Below, piece after piece: positions 50,830 through 59,094 of a stretch of DNA of 64,000 nt. Source of the stretch: LMUY01 sp965199105 (lineage in GTDB: Bacteria; Pseudomonadota; Alphaproteobacteria; Acetobacterales; Acetobacteraceae); NCBI GenBank assembly GCA_965199105.1, contig CBDAQO010000002.1:2108001-2172000 (forward strand), in the 5' to 3' direction. Each line of letters opens with the position of its first letter. Position 1 is the first letter of the stretch. Below the pieces are notes generated by a model. The model was not told the DNA's origin and made no database searches. It saw only the letters and a list, made by a program, of their open reading frames with translations. Both the position numbers and the translations under genes were made by a program.

Positions 50830-51927
50830 CTAAGGCTTTAGGACGATCTTGATCGACCCATCTCCCTTTTTCATCTTCTCGAAGCCCGTCTTCCACTCTG
50901 CAAGTGGCAGGACGTCGGTCACGACGCCGCGTGTCGGCAGGCGGCCGTCCGCGATGCCAGCAATCGTCAGCGGATAGCAGTAGGGGCCCAGATGGGCGCC
51001 ATACAGGTCAAGCTGCTTGCGGTCGCTGATGATGCTCCAATCGGCCGTCACCTCTTGGCCAAACACGGAGAACTCGACGAAACGGCCGAGCTTGCGGATC
51101 ATGTTCAGCCCCTGCACGACGCTCGAGGGATGCCCGGTGGCTTCGATGTAGACGTCGCAACCATAGCCTTCCGTCAGCTCCTTCACCCGGGCAACCACGT
51201 CGTCGTGCAGCGGGTTCATGGTCAGGTCGGCGCCGAATTGCTTGGCCAGCGCCAGTCGCTCCGGCTTGGTGTCGAGCACGATCAGCTTCGACGGATTCTT
51301 CAGCCGCGCCGCGCCCACCATGCCAAGCCCGAGCGGCCCGGCGCCGGCGAGCACCACGACGTCGTCCAGTTGGATCAGCCCCCGGTTCACGGCATGCACT
51401 GAGCAGGCGTACGGCTCGACCAGGATCGCCTTTTCCATCTCGAGGCTGTCCGGAAGCCGGTGGGTGCGGCTTTCCTTGGGGAACCGCATGTATTTGGCCA
51501 TGCCGCCGTTGACGTTCTTCTGAAAGCCATGCACGTCGTGGCGTTCGCACATCCAGTATTCGCCACGCCCGCAATAGCGGCACTGCTCGCACGGCACGAT
51601 CTGTTCCGAAATGAGGCGGTCGCCCACCTTGTAGGTGCCGGCGCGTTGCACCGCCTCGCCGACCTCGACGGCGCGGCCGATGAACTCGTGCCCTGGGATC
51701 ATCGGCGGCTTGACGTAACAGGGCTGGCCCTTGTCGTCGCCCCAGAACGAGGGTGCCCCTTCAAACGCCTTGATGTCGCCGGCGCAGATGCCGCAAGCCT
51801 CGACCTCGATGATGATATCGTGCGGACCCGCGCGCGGCACCTCCACCGTTTCAAGCCGGTAATCACCGGGCGCATACGCGACAACCGCTTGCATCGTCTC
51901 CGGTAGCGTGTTCAGGCGGTCGCTCAT
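50830..51927 (-). CDS. Zn-dependent alcohol dehydrogenase, erythritol/L-threitol dehydrogenase-like
   Basis: 365 residues, medium-chain dehydrogenase. Catalytic zinc: Cys45 (EACGICAGD), His80-Glu81 (IPGHEF). Structural zinc Cys cluster CEQCRYCGRGEYWMC. NAD site LAGAGPLGLGMVG. The neighbours DhaK/DhaL and DUF2291 favour a polyol such as erythritol or threitol, oxidised to erythrulose and then phosphorylated. ATG overlaps the DhaL stop (ATGA). Intact, though the associated transporter is broken. Confidence 0.83.
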   Translation of the reverse strand: MSDRLNTLPETMQAVVAYAPGDYRLETVEVPRAGPHDIIIEVEACGICAGDIKAFEGAPSFWGDDKGQPCYVKPPMIPGHEFIGRAVEVGEAVQRAGTYKVGDRLISEQIVPCEQCRYCGRGEYWMCERHDVHGFQKNVNGGMAKYMRFPKESRTHRLPDSLEMEKAILVEPYACSVHAVNRGLIQLDDVVVLAGAGPLGLGMVGAARLKNPSKLIVLDTKPERLALAKQFGADLTMNPLHDDVVARVKELTEGYGCDVYIEATGHPSSVVQGLNMIRKLGRFVEFSVFGQEVTADWSIISDRKQLDLYGAHLGPYCYPLTIAGIADGRLPTRGVVTDVLPLAEWKTGFEKMKKGDGSIKIVLKP

Positions 51928-52580
51928 GGCTGCACTCCCTTTCCGGTGTCGAGCTTGGCGAGCAGCCCGTCGACCAACGTCGCCAGCAGCAGGTTGCAGG
52001 ACGCCGCGCCGGCATCGAGCACGCCGCGCGAGCGTTCGCCCAGCCGGCTGGCCCGGCCGATGCGGGCCACCATGCCGCGGGTCGCTTCCAGTCCGTCGGC
52101 CGCCGCTTGGCGCATGGCGCGCAAGCCGGCCGCGAAATCCGCTGCGCCGTTGAATGCCGCGTCGGCGGGGACCAGCACGTCCATTAGGCTCTTGTCGCCG
52201 GGCTTGGCGCCGCCGAGGTCCGCCACCGCGGCCACGCCGGCATGCAGCATGGCCGCGAACGCCGGTGCATCGATCTGCGGCGCGTCGCCGAGGCTGCCGG
52301 CCATATCAGTGAAGAAGGTGCCGTAGAGCGGTCCCATGGAGCCCCCGATGTCGCTCAGCAAGGTGTCGCCGAGCACCTCGAAGCCGTGCTGAAGGGTGAA
52401 CCCGTCCAGCTTGGCCCATTTCGCCGCGGCGAGGCGGAAGCCCTTGGCCATGTTGATGCCGTGATCGCCGTCGCCAATCGCCCCGTCCAACTCGCCGAGC
52501 ATGCCTTGCTCGCGCTGGATCGCGGCCGCCATGTCCAGCACCACCGGCCCGGCCTCGCGGGCATCCAGGGTTGCCGTCAT
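51924..52580 (-). CDS. dhaL: Dihydroxyacetone/erythrulose kinase, DhaL (nucleotide) subunit
   Basis: 218 residues with DhaL motifs: GAIGDGDHGINM (Mg/ATP site), GGSMGPLYGTFF and GAKPGDKSLMDVLVPA. DhaL binds ATP (or ADP as PTS partner) and works with DhaK, which holds the ketose. The DhaK gene immediately upstream is only a fragment, so this subunit has no visible partner here. Stop overlaps the dehydrogenase start. Confidence 0.88.
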   Translation of the reverse strand: MTATLDAREAGPVVLDMAAAIQREQGMLGELDGAIGDGDHGINMAKGFRLAAAKWAKLDGFTLQHGFEVLGDTLLSDIGGSMGPLYGTFFTDMAGSLGDAPQIDAPAFAAMLHAGVAAVADLGGAKPGDKSLMDVLVPADAAFNGAADFAAGLRAMRQAAADGLEATRGMVARIGRASRLGERSRGVLDAGAASCNLLLATLVDGLLAKLDTGKGVQP

Positions 52581-52852
52581 GCCAACACCGTCAGGCCCAA
52601 GGAATGGGCGGGCGCCCGCATCAAGCGGTCGAGCTCGGCATCCAGCCGCATCACCGTCAGCGACACGCCCATCATCTCGAGCGAGGTGAAGTAGTTGCCG
52701 ACATAAGTCAGGCGCGGCGTGATGCCGCGGGCGCGCAACAGCTCATCGACGTGGCCGAACAGGATGTATTGTTCCATGACGGGGGTGGCACCCAGCCCCG
52801 AGATCAGGACGGCCACGTCGTCACCCCGGGCGAACGGCAGGTCGGCCTCAAC
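52577..52852 (-). pseudogene. DhaK remnant (C-terminal part only)
   Basis: The reading VEADLPFARGDDVAVLISGL, then GATPVMEQYILFGHVDELL and YVGNYFTSLEMMGVSLTVM matches the last ~90 residues of DhaK. About 240 N-terminal residues, including the His that binds the ketose, are absent: at 52849-52855 the sequence changes into an ABC ATPase gene read on the opposite strand. Stop overlaps the dhaL start (ATGA). A GTG at 52816 could give a 79-residue product. Confidence 0.78.
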
Positions 52853-53688
52853 TTGTGGAGATCGCCAAGGCGATCAGCCAGGACGGCAAAATCCTGATCA
52901 TGGACGAACCAACGTCCGCGATCGGCGAGGCGGAGACGGAGATCCTGTTCGATGCCATCCGCACCCTCAGCGCACAGGGTGTCGGCATCATCTACGTCAG
53001 TCACCGGCTGACGGAGATCTTCGCCATTGCCGACGAATACACCGTGTTCCGCGACCTCACCTCCTATGTCGGCTCCGACGACGTGAAGGCCGGCGCCATG
53101 GAGGCAGAGGCCGTCGTCAAGGCAATGGGCGGCAAGGGCAACGTGGTCATCATCGAAGGTCCGATCGGCATCAGCGCGCAGATCGATCGCGGCAAGGGCA
53201 ACCAGCAGGTGCTGAGCGGCAATCCCGGCATCAAGGTGCTCGAGCACAAGACCGCCAACTGGTCTCGCTCGGAGGCGCAAGCGCTAATGGAGAACTGGCT
53301 GACCGCGCATCCCGGCCAGATCAACGGCGTGATCGGCCAGAACGACGAGATGGCGCTGGGCGCGCTGGAAGCGATCAAGGCGGCGGGCGTCGACCTCAAG
53401 ACGATCCCGATGCCGGGATCGACGGATCGACGGGATCAGTGACGCGCTGCGCGCCGTGAAGCGGGGGAGATGGTCAGCATCCTACAGGATGCGAACGGCC
53501 AAGCACAGGGATCGATGGACGTTGCGCTGCGCCACCTGGTGGGCGCCAGCTACCAGCCGCAGGGCTCGTTGTGGACGGAGTACAAGGGGCAGATCGACTG
53601 GGATGGCGGCATGGGAGCCGACTACAGCATGCCCTGGACCCCGGTGACGCTGCAGAACGCCGACAGCCTGCTCGCCAAGCGCCAGTAA
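52849..53688 (+). pseudogene. Chimera: sugar ABC ATPase fragment joined to a sugar-binding protein, frameshifted
   Basis: Starting at QLVEIAKAISQDGK, the sequence is the first ATPase domain of an RbsA-type protein from its signature region (ILIMDEPTSAIGEAETEILF, IIYVSHRLTEIFAIADEYTVF). Near 53055 it changes in frame to a sugar-binding protein (YVGSDDVKAGAMEAEAVV, VVIIEGPIGISAQIDRGKGN, VIGQNDEMALGALEAIKAAG). Near 53415-53465 two frameshifts interrupt it; in other frames the end is recovered: IDGISDALRAVK, then MVSILQDANGQAQGSMDVAL and a stop at 53688. Both source genes are incomplete. Not functional. Confidence 0.78.
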
Positions 53689-53702
53689 CCACGCCTGAGC
53701 GA

Positions 53703-53724
53703 CCCTTTTCCCCGCGGAGAAGGG
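53703..53724. terminator. Weak hairpin after the chimeric gene
   Basis: CCCTTTTCC, CCGC, GGAGAAGGG forms a 9-bp stem with one G-T pair, 15 bp after the stop of the chimeric pseudogene. No T-run. Confidence 0.3.
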
Positions 53725-53875
53725 CCGGGAGAGACCGGCATGTAACTGCAGGTTGAACAGGCCCGTCCTGCTGGTGGTTTGACGACCAGCGCGCGCGCAC
53801 AGAACTTCGCCGACATGCGTTGTCCGCAGTTTACAGCTTTGGCCCGACACGTGCCAGCGATGCATTTCGAATGAC

Positions 53876-53950
53876 TGGAGCGGGCGAAGGGATTCGAACC
53901 CTCGACCCCAACCTTGGCAAGGTTGTGCTCTACCCCTGAGCTACGCCCGC
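53876..53950 (-). tRNA. tRNA-Gly (GCC)
   Basis: The reverse strand folds as a full cloverleaf of 75 nt including CCA: acceptor GCGGGCG/CGCCCGC, D-arm GCTC/GAGC, anticodon arm CAACC/GGTTG with loop TTGCCAA (anticodon GCC), T-arm GAGGG/CCCTT with TTCGAAT. CCA is encoded. It marks the border between the rearranged region and the conserved block. Confidence 0.96.
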
Positions 53951-54155
53951 GCTCGTGGCACCGGTCCTAGTCGGCTTGCCACCCGATTGCAAGCCACCGT
54001 CCGGCAGCGGCACCATCGCCGGCCCGCCGGGAAAGCTGGACGGTCCCGCGTCGGGGCGGCATGGTCGTCGTGGGGGCGGGGCTGGTTGCGGCTGGGCTCG
54101 TCTACTCCATCTATGCCCTCTAAGCGCGCAGGCAGGCGCGGTCAGGATCAACGCT

Positions 54156-55088
54156 ATGGACACCATCATCGGTCAGCCAGCCCAGCCCGGACCCGGCGCG
54201 GCAAGCATCGTCGATGCCGATCAGGCGAGCTTCGTCCGCGAGGTCATCGAGGCGTCCCGCACCGTTCCGGTCCTGGTCGACTTCTGGGCCACCTGGTGCG
54301 GGCCCTGCAAGCAGCTCACGCCGGTGCTCGAGCGCGTCACCCGTGCGGCGGCCGGGCGGATCAAGCTCGTCAAGCTGGACATCGACAAGAATCGCGCTCT
54401 GGTCGAGCAACTCGCCCGCATGGGGCTGCCGCTGCAATCCGTGCCCACCGTGGCCGCCTTCTGGCAGGGCCAGATCGCTGACCTGTTCCAAGGCGCGCAG
54501 CCGGAAAGCGAGGTCAAGCGCTTCGTCGAACAGCTCCTCAAGCTCGCTGGCGGCACCATGCCCGCGGCGGACCTGCTGGCCGAGGCGCAGGTCGCGCTTG
54601 ACGAGGGTCGCGCCGAAGAGGCCAGCGAGCTCTACACCGCCATCATCAGCACCGAGCCGGAGAACCCGGCGGCGTGGGGCGGCCTAGTGCGTGCCATGGT
54701 CGCGCTGGACGAGATGGACCAGGCGCATGAAGTGCTGAGCCAGGTGCCGGCCAAGATCACCAACCACGCCGACGTCGCCGGCGCCCGCAGCGCGCTCGGT
54801 TTGGCGGAGGAGGGTCGCCGTGCGGCGTCCGGGATGGCTGTGTTCCAGCGCCGGGTCGCAGCCAACCCCGACGACCACGAGGCACGATACGAGCTCGCCA
54901 CCGCGCTCAACGCCTCTGGGGAGCGCGCCGAAGCCGCCGCCGCGCTGCTCGAGATCATGCGCCGGGAGCGTGGCTGGAATGACGACGCCGCCCGCCTGCA
55001 GTTGCTCAAGTTCTTTGAGGCCTGGGGCAATGCCGACCCGGCGACCGCGCCCGCGCGCCGCAAATTGTCTGCGCTGCTGTTTAGCTGA
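54156..55088 (+). CDS. cnoX: Thioredoxin-domain/TPR co-chaperone, CnoX (YbbN) family
   Basis: 310 residues. N-terminal thioredoxin fold with PVLVDFWATWCGPCKQLTP (Cys48, Cys51), and a C-terminal helical TPR-like half (ALDEGRAEEASELYTAIISTEPENPAAW, further repeats to the end). YbbN/CnoX proteins hold chlorine-oxidised or unfolded proteins for GroEL/DnaK. CGPC suggests redox activity is kept. ATG 54156 is chosen where homology starts. Confidence 0.88.
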   Translation: MDTIIGQPAQPGPGAASIVDADQASFVREVIEASRTVPVLVDFWATWCGPCKQLTPVLERVTRAAAGRIKLVKLDIDKNRALVEQLARMGLPLQSVPTVAAFWQGQIADLFQGAQPESEVKRFVEQLLKLAGGTMPAADLLAEAQVALDEGRAEEASELYTAIISTEPENPAAWGGLVRAMVALDEMDQAHEVLSQVPAKITNHADVAGARSALGLAEEGRRAASGMAVFQRRVAANPDDHEARYELATALNASGERAEAAAALLEIMRRERGWNDDAARLQLLKFFEAWGNADPATAPARRKLSALLFS

Positions 55089-55090
55089 CC

Positions 55091-55774
55091 ATGGACGGTT
55101 GGCATCCTGAGCCCGGGGAGATGCCGGCGGAGTTCGCCGTGTTCCCCCTGGCGGGTGCGCTCCTGCTGCCGCACGGCAAGCTGCCGCTCAACATCTTCGA
55201 GCCACGCTACAAGGCGATGGTGGAAGACTCGCTCGCCGGCCAGCGCATGTTCGGCATGATCCAGCCCAACCCGACGCCGGGCCACGAAAGCGGGCTGTTC
55301 CGCGTCGGCTGCCTGGGGCGGCTGTCCTCGTTCAGCGAGACGGAGGATGGCCGCTACCTCATCGCGCTGACCGGCATCGTGCGCTTCGACGTGGTGAGCG
55401 AGTTGGAGATGCGGCGGGGCTATCGCCGGGTCGCCGGCTCGTTCGACCGCTTCCTCGCCACCGACCTGGCCGCGCCGCCCGAGACGCTGCCCCGGCGTGC
55501 CACCCTGCTGCAGGCGTTGCGCAGCTATTTCTCGGCCAACGGGTTCGACGCCAACTGGGAAGCCATTGACAGCATGGCCGACGACGAGTTGGCGATCACC
55601 CTGTGCATGGTCTGCCCGTTCGACCCGGCCGAGAAGCAGGCCCTGCTGGAAGCCAGCGACCCGCTCGCCCGCGCCGACACGCTGATCACGCTGTTGCAGA
55701 TGGGGGCGCACACCCCGCTGCAGGCCAACCGTTTGTCGGGCGACGACGACGAGCCGCCGCGCACTCCGAGCTGA
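55091..55774 (+). CDS. Lon N-terminal (LON substrate-binding) domain protein
   Basis: 227 residues consisting of a single LON_substr_bdg domain: FAVFPLAGALLLPHGKLPLNIFEPRYKAMVED and MFGMIQP in pattern, then GCLGRLSSFSETEDGRYLIALTG. No ATPase or protease domain. Such stand-alone proteins are common near YbbN and Trm112 in this order. Starts 2 bp after cnoX. Function unclear, perhaps substrate selection for proteolysis. Confidence 0.86.
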   Translation: MDGWHPEPGEMPAEFAVFPLAGALLLPHGKLPLNIFEPRYKAMVEDSLAGQRMFGMIQPNPTPGHESGLFRVGCLGRLSSFSETEDGRYLIALTGIVRFDVVSELEMRRGYRRVAGSFDRFLATDLAAPPETLPRRATLLQALRSYFSANGFDANWEAIDSMADDELAITLCMVCPFDPAEKQALLEASDPLARADTLITLLQMGAHTPLQANRLSGDDDEPPRTPS

Positions 55775-55793
55775 GACGCCTGATGGACGCACC

Positions 55794-56012
55794 ATGACCG
55801 ACGCCCCCGAACCTGACGCCAACCCCGCTCCCGACCCCGCCTTGGGGCTGGACCCGAAGCTGCTGGAAATCCTCGTCTGCCCGGTGACCAAGCAGCCGCT
55901 GGTCTATGACCAAGAGGCCGGTGAACTGATCAGCCACGCTGCCGGGCTTGCCTACCAGGTGCGCGACGGTGTGCCGATCATGCTGCCCGACGAGGCGCGG
56001 CCGCTCGAGTGA
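55794..56012 (+). CDS. Trm112 family protein
   Basis: 72 residues: LDPKLLEILVCPVTKQPLVYD, then ELISHAAGLAYQVRDGVPIMLPDEARPL. The bacterial Trm112-like fold; only one Cys of the zinc site is kept, as in many bacterial members. Activates methyltransferases in other organisms. Stop overlaps the next start (GTGA). Confidence 0.88.
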   Translation: MTDAPEPDANPAPDPALGLDPKLLEILVCPVTKQPLVYDQEAGELISHAAGLAYQVRDGVPIMLPDEARPLE

Positions 56013-56395
56013 GCGGAAGTGTCCAACCGGCCCCGCCGCTCGAAATCCGCATCCGCCGTGCGTCCCGCCGCATCGAGCTGGACTTTGCCGACGGCGCCAA
56101 GTTCAGCCTGCCCGCCGAGTATCTGCGCGTGGAAAGCCCGAGCGCCGAGGTGCAGGGGCACAGCCCGGCGGAGCGAGTGATCGTGCCGGGCAAGCAAGAG
56201 GTCGGCATCAAGGGCGTCGAGCCGATCGGGCACTACGCCATCCGCATCCAGTTCGACGATGGGCACGATACTGGGATCTACACCTGGACCTATCTCTACG
56301 AGCTCGGCCGGGACCATGCAGCGCGCTGGCAGGCCTACCTCGAGGCGCTAACCGTGCGCGGGCTTAGTCGGGCGCCAGGACGCGCAGGGCGCTAA
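56009..56395 (+). CDS. DUF971 (GBBH-like N-terminal domain) protein
   Basis: 128 residues: LEIRIRRASRRIELDFADGAKFSLPAEYLRV in pattern, then VGIKGVEPIGHYAIRIQFDDGHDTGIYTWTYL in pattern. This small domain also forms the N-terminus of gamma-butyrobetaine hydroxylase; alone it is often next to MRP/ApbC or Trm112 and is thought to bind Fe-S or zinc. GTG start overlaps the Trm112 stop. Its end overlaps the convergent transpeptidase gene by 32 bp. Confidence 0.85.
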   Translation: MSGSVQPAPPLEIRIRRASRRIELDFADGAKFSLPAEYLRVESPSAEVQGHSPAERVIVPGKQEVGIKGVEPIGHYAIRIQFDDGHDTGIYTWTYLYELGRDHAARWQAYLEALTVRGLSRAPGRAGR

Positions 56396-56861
56396 GCCCG
56401 GCCGCAAGCGCCGCGCGCAGGTCGGGCAAGGCAAGCGCCACGCAGCCTTCGGTGGGCCCGCCATCCGGCCGCGCCACGTGCAGGAAGATCGCCGACCCCT
56501 CGCCACGGCGCACCGGCGCGTCGTTCCACCCCAGCACGCCCACCAAGTCATACAGCGCGTCCGGCCGCCACAGTGCCTCGCAGCGTGCGGAGTGGGGCAG
56601 GGTGACCGGCAGGTTGTAGTGTGTGTCCGCCGGGTCGTCGCACCAGCCGTCCGCGGGCGCAATTGGCTCGACGGCCACCACGGTCGCGGGCGCCGGGCCG
56701 CGGTCGGCGCGGTAGAGCACGCGGCGCAGCGGCAGCAGCCCGGCTGGCGTCGCCCCGTCGCCCTCCTCTTTGTGCACCCGAACGCCGCCGCGGCCGAGCC
56801 AGCAGCGCCATTGTGCGCCGCCCAGAGTCAGCATGCCGCTGGGATGGACGGTGGCTTCCAC
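56364..56861 (-). CDS. L,D-transpeptidase (YkuD) family protein
   Basis: 165 residues. YkuD signature IFLHVARPDGGPTEGCVAL with His128, Gly139 and catalytic Cys140, preceded by KEEGDGATPAGLLPLRRVLYR. No signal peptide, like the YcgI/ErfK-short group. L,D-transpeptidases crosslink peptidoglycan; the lack of an export signal leaves location open. The GTG start overlaps the ribA stop (TAGTG). Confidence 0.8.
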   Translation of the reverse strand: MEATVHPSGMLTLGGAQWRCWLGRGGVRVHKEEGDGATPAGLLPLRRVLYRADRGPAPATVVAVEPIAPADGWCDDPADTHYNLPVTLPHSARCEALWRPDALYDLVGVLGWNDAPVRRGEGSAIFLHVARPDGGPTEGCVALALPDLRAALAAGLSALRVLAPD

Positions 56862-57949
56862 TACTCGGGCAAATGGTGGAAGCGGGTGGCCTTGGTGTGC
56901 AAATAGCGGTCGTTCACGCCATTGCCGGCGAATAGCAGGCTCTCCCGGCTCGCCACGTCGATGCCCAAGCGGGTCAGCGCGGTGATCTTGTCCGGGTTGT
57001 TGGTGAGCAGGCGCACCCGCACCAGCCCCAGGTCGTGCAGGATGGCGGCAGCCACCTGGAAGTCTCGCTCATCGGCCGCGAAGCCGAGCGAGCGGTTGGC
57101 GTCGATGGTGTCGAGCCCGCGGTCCTGCAGGGCGTAGGCGCGCAGCTTATTGGGCAGCCCGATGCCGCGGCCTTCCTGCGCCATGTAGAGCAGCGCGCCC
57201 GCCCCCTCTGCCGCCATGCGCTGGATAGCGCCGCGGAGCTGCGAGCCGCAGTCGCAGCGCAGGCTGCCGATCAGGTCGCCGGTGAAGCACTCCGAATGCA
57301 CCCGCACCAGCGGGGCTGCCGCCAACTCGGGCCGGCCCACCAGCACGGCGTAGTGCTCGGCGCCGGTGTTGCTGGAGCGGAACGCCACCAGCCGGGTGTC
57401 CGCCGCATCCTCCAGTGGCACCTGCGCCTCGCTCACCCGCACCAGGGCGCTGGCGCTCAACGCGGCGTGGCGCAGCACGTCGGCGGCCGGCGGGCCCACC
57501 CGGCCCAGCGCCGGGGCACAGAGCAGCGCCGGCAGCAGCCGGGCCAGCACGGCCAAAGCAAGCGCCGCCGCCGCGCCGTCCGGAACGTGCAGGGCGCTGA
57601 GCGGCGGGGTCTCGCCGAGCGGGCGATGCGTCGGGTCGGCCAACGCGCGGACCTCCTCCAGCGTCAGCCCGGTGGCATCCAGCGCCACCACCTGGCCCGG
57701 CGGCAACGGGCCCGGCAGCAACGCCTTGGCCCGGTCTGGCACGAGCAGCAGCCAAAGCGGCCCGGTGGCGCTCCGCTCGAGGCTGGCGAGGCCCGCCAAA
57801 TCCGCCGTTTCCGCCGCCAGCAGCGCCAGCGGCGGCTCGCCATCCCCGCCCAGAATGGCCGGCATACCACGGCGCAGCGTCACCACGGCAGCTTCAACGG
57901 CGCGCAGCCGCTGGGTTGGCGCGGTCACGGAGGTCGGTAGGTCAGGCAT
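56861..57949 (-). CDS. ribA: GTP cyclohydrolase II
   Basis: 362 residues. The C-terminal ~200 residues are RibA: zinc site HSECFTGDLIGSLRCDCGS (Cys221, Cys232, Cys234), ALLYMAQEGRGIGLPNKLRAYALQD in pattern, and LLTNNPDKITALTRLGIDV. First step of riboflavin synthesis, GTP to diaminohydroxyribosylaminopyrimidine phosphate. The first ~165 residues are a separate, poorly conserved domain without RibB catalytic motifs. No FMN riboswitch is seen upstream. Confidence 0.92.
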   Translation of the reverse strand: MPDLPTSVTAPTQRLRAVEAAVVTLRRGMPAILGGDGEPPLALLAAETADLAGLASLERSATGPLWLLLVPDRAKALLPGPLPPGQVVALDATGLTLEEVRALADPTHRPLGETPPLSALHVPDGAAAALALAVLARLLPALLCAPALGRVGPPAADVLRHAALSASALVRVSEAQVPLEDAADTRLVAFRSSNTGAEHYAVLVGRPELAAAPLVRVHSECFTGDLIGSLRCDCGSQLRGAIQRMAAEGAGALLYMAQEGRGIGLPNKLRAYALQDRGLDTIDANRSLGFAADERDFQVAAAILHDLGLVRVRLLTNNPDKITALTRLGIDVASRESLLFAGNGVNDRYLHTKATRFHHLPE

Positions 57950-58238
57950 TCATGTGCGCCAGCTCTGGAGAGGGCCTCACCGGCGCGCCGGCAACACCAA
58001 ATAGCATTCGGAACCGCGATATGGCGGCAACGAAGCCAGACCAGCGGTTTCATCACGGAAATGTGTGCAACCAACCCCGTCCCACCTCACATTGTCGGGG
58101 CTGCCGCCGCGTTGTGATGGCGAACTGGACAAGCTCACGAAATGTTGGGCACACCGTAACGGCTGCCTAAAGCGTGGCCAGACATGTTTGCATCGCGGAC
58201 GCCCCTGGGCCCCGCACGTGGTATGAAGGAAATCGCTT

Positions 58239-58955
58239 ATGGCGGGCGAGCGCCCCATCCTCATCGTGGACGATGATCTCTCGTTGCGCGAAACTCTAGT
58301 CGAGCAGTTACAATTTGACGGGGAGTTTACCGCCGAGGAGGCCGGCTCGATCAACGAGGCCGAGACCAAGGTCACCGCCCGTGATTCCCGCTTCGATGCC
58401 GTCATCCTGGACGTCGGGCTGCCCGATGGTGACGGGCGGGATTTGTGCGCGGCGCTGCGGCGCATGGGTATGCGCATGCCTATCATCATGCTCACCGGGT
58501 CGGACGACGAGGCCGACGTGGTGCGCGGGTTGGACGCCGGCGCGAATGACTACATCGCCAAGCCGTTCCGCCTGGCCGAGCTGCTGGCCCGCCTGCGCGC
58601 CCAGTTGCGCATCTTTGAGAACAGCGAAGACGCCGTGTTCACCATCGGCCCCTACACGTTCCGCCCTTCGGCCAAGCTGCTTCAGGAACCGGTGCGCAAC
58701 CGCCGCATCCGGCTGACCGAAAAAGAGGCGGCGATCCTGAAATTCCTCTATCGCGCCGGAACCAGGCCGGTGGCGCGGCAAGTGCTGCTCAACGAGGTGT
58801 GGGGCTACAACGCCGCCGTCACCACCCACACGCTCGAGACCCACATCTACCGCCTGCGCCAGAAGATCGAGCCCGACCCGGGCAACGCGCGCCTGCTGGT
58901 GACCGAGGGGGGCGGCTATCGGCTCGACCCGCAGGGCGTGCCGCCGATGGTGTAG
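58239..58955 (+). CDS. OmpR/PhoB-type response regulator (orphan)
   Basis: 238 residues. Receiver domain with acidic pocket (IVDDD), phosphorylation site Asp58 (VILDVGLPDGDG), Thr (MLTGSDDEAD) and Lys (AKPFRL), then a winged helix DNA-binding domain (LTEKEAAILKFLYRAG, VWGYNAAVTTHTLETHIYRLRQKIE in pattern). No histidine kinase is adjacent. ATG 58239 follows AAGGA. Confidence 0.92.
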   Translation: MAGERPILIVDDDLSLRETLVEQLQFDGEFTAEEAGSINEAETKVTARDSRFDAVILDVGLPDGDGRDLCAALRRMGMRMPIIMLTGSDDEADVVRGLDAGANDYIAKPFRLAELLARLRAQLRIFENSEDAVFTIGPYTFRPSAKLLQEPVRNRRIRLTEKEAAILKFLYRAGTRPVARQVLLNEVWGYNAAVTTHTLETHIYRLRQKIEPDPGNARLLVTEGGGYRLDPQGVPPMV

Positions 58956-59094
58956 CCGGGCCGGCGAGCGCCTCTGGGTCTTCTCTGGGGCTTGTAGCAT
59001 GCGCCAGGGCCTTCGATATCCAGCAGCGAGGAAGCGGGGAGCGCCAGCAACCCCGCCGTCGCCAAGAAACCGACCGCTAGAGGAACACGCAGCG

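Noticed and set aside
53876..53950. tRNA-Gly as an integration site for the rearranged region
   Set aside because: No integrase and no repeat of the tRNA 3' end elsewhere in the window.
54061..54123. A 20-codon hydrophobic frame (MVVVGAGLVAAG...) before cnoX
   Set aside because: No ribosome site, no known family, and too short to tell from chance in GC-rich DNA.
57950..58238. FMN riboswitch before ribA
   Set aside because: The conserved AGGGGC...GGTG pattern is not seen on the reverse strand.
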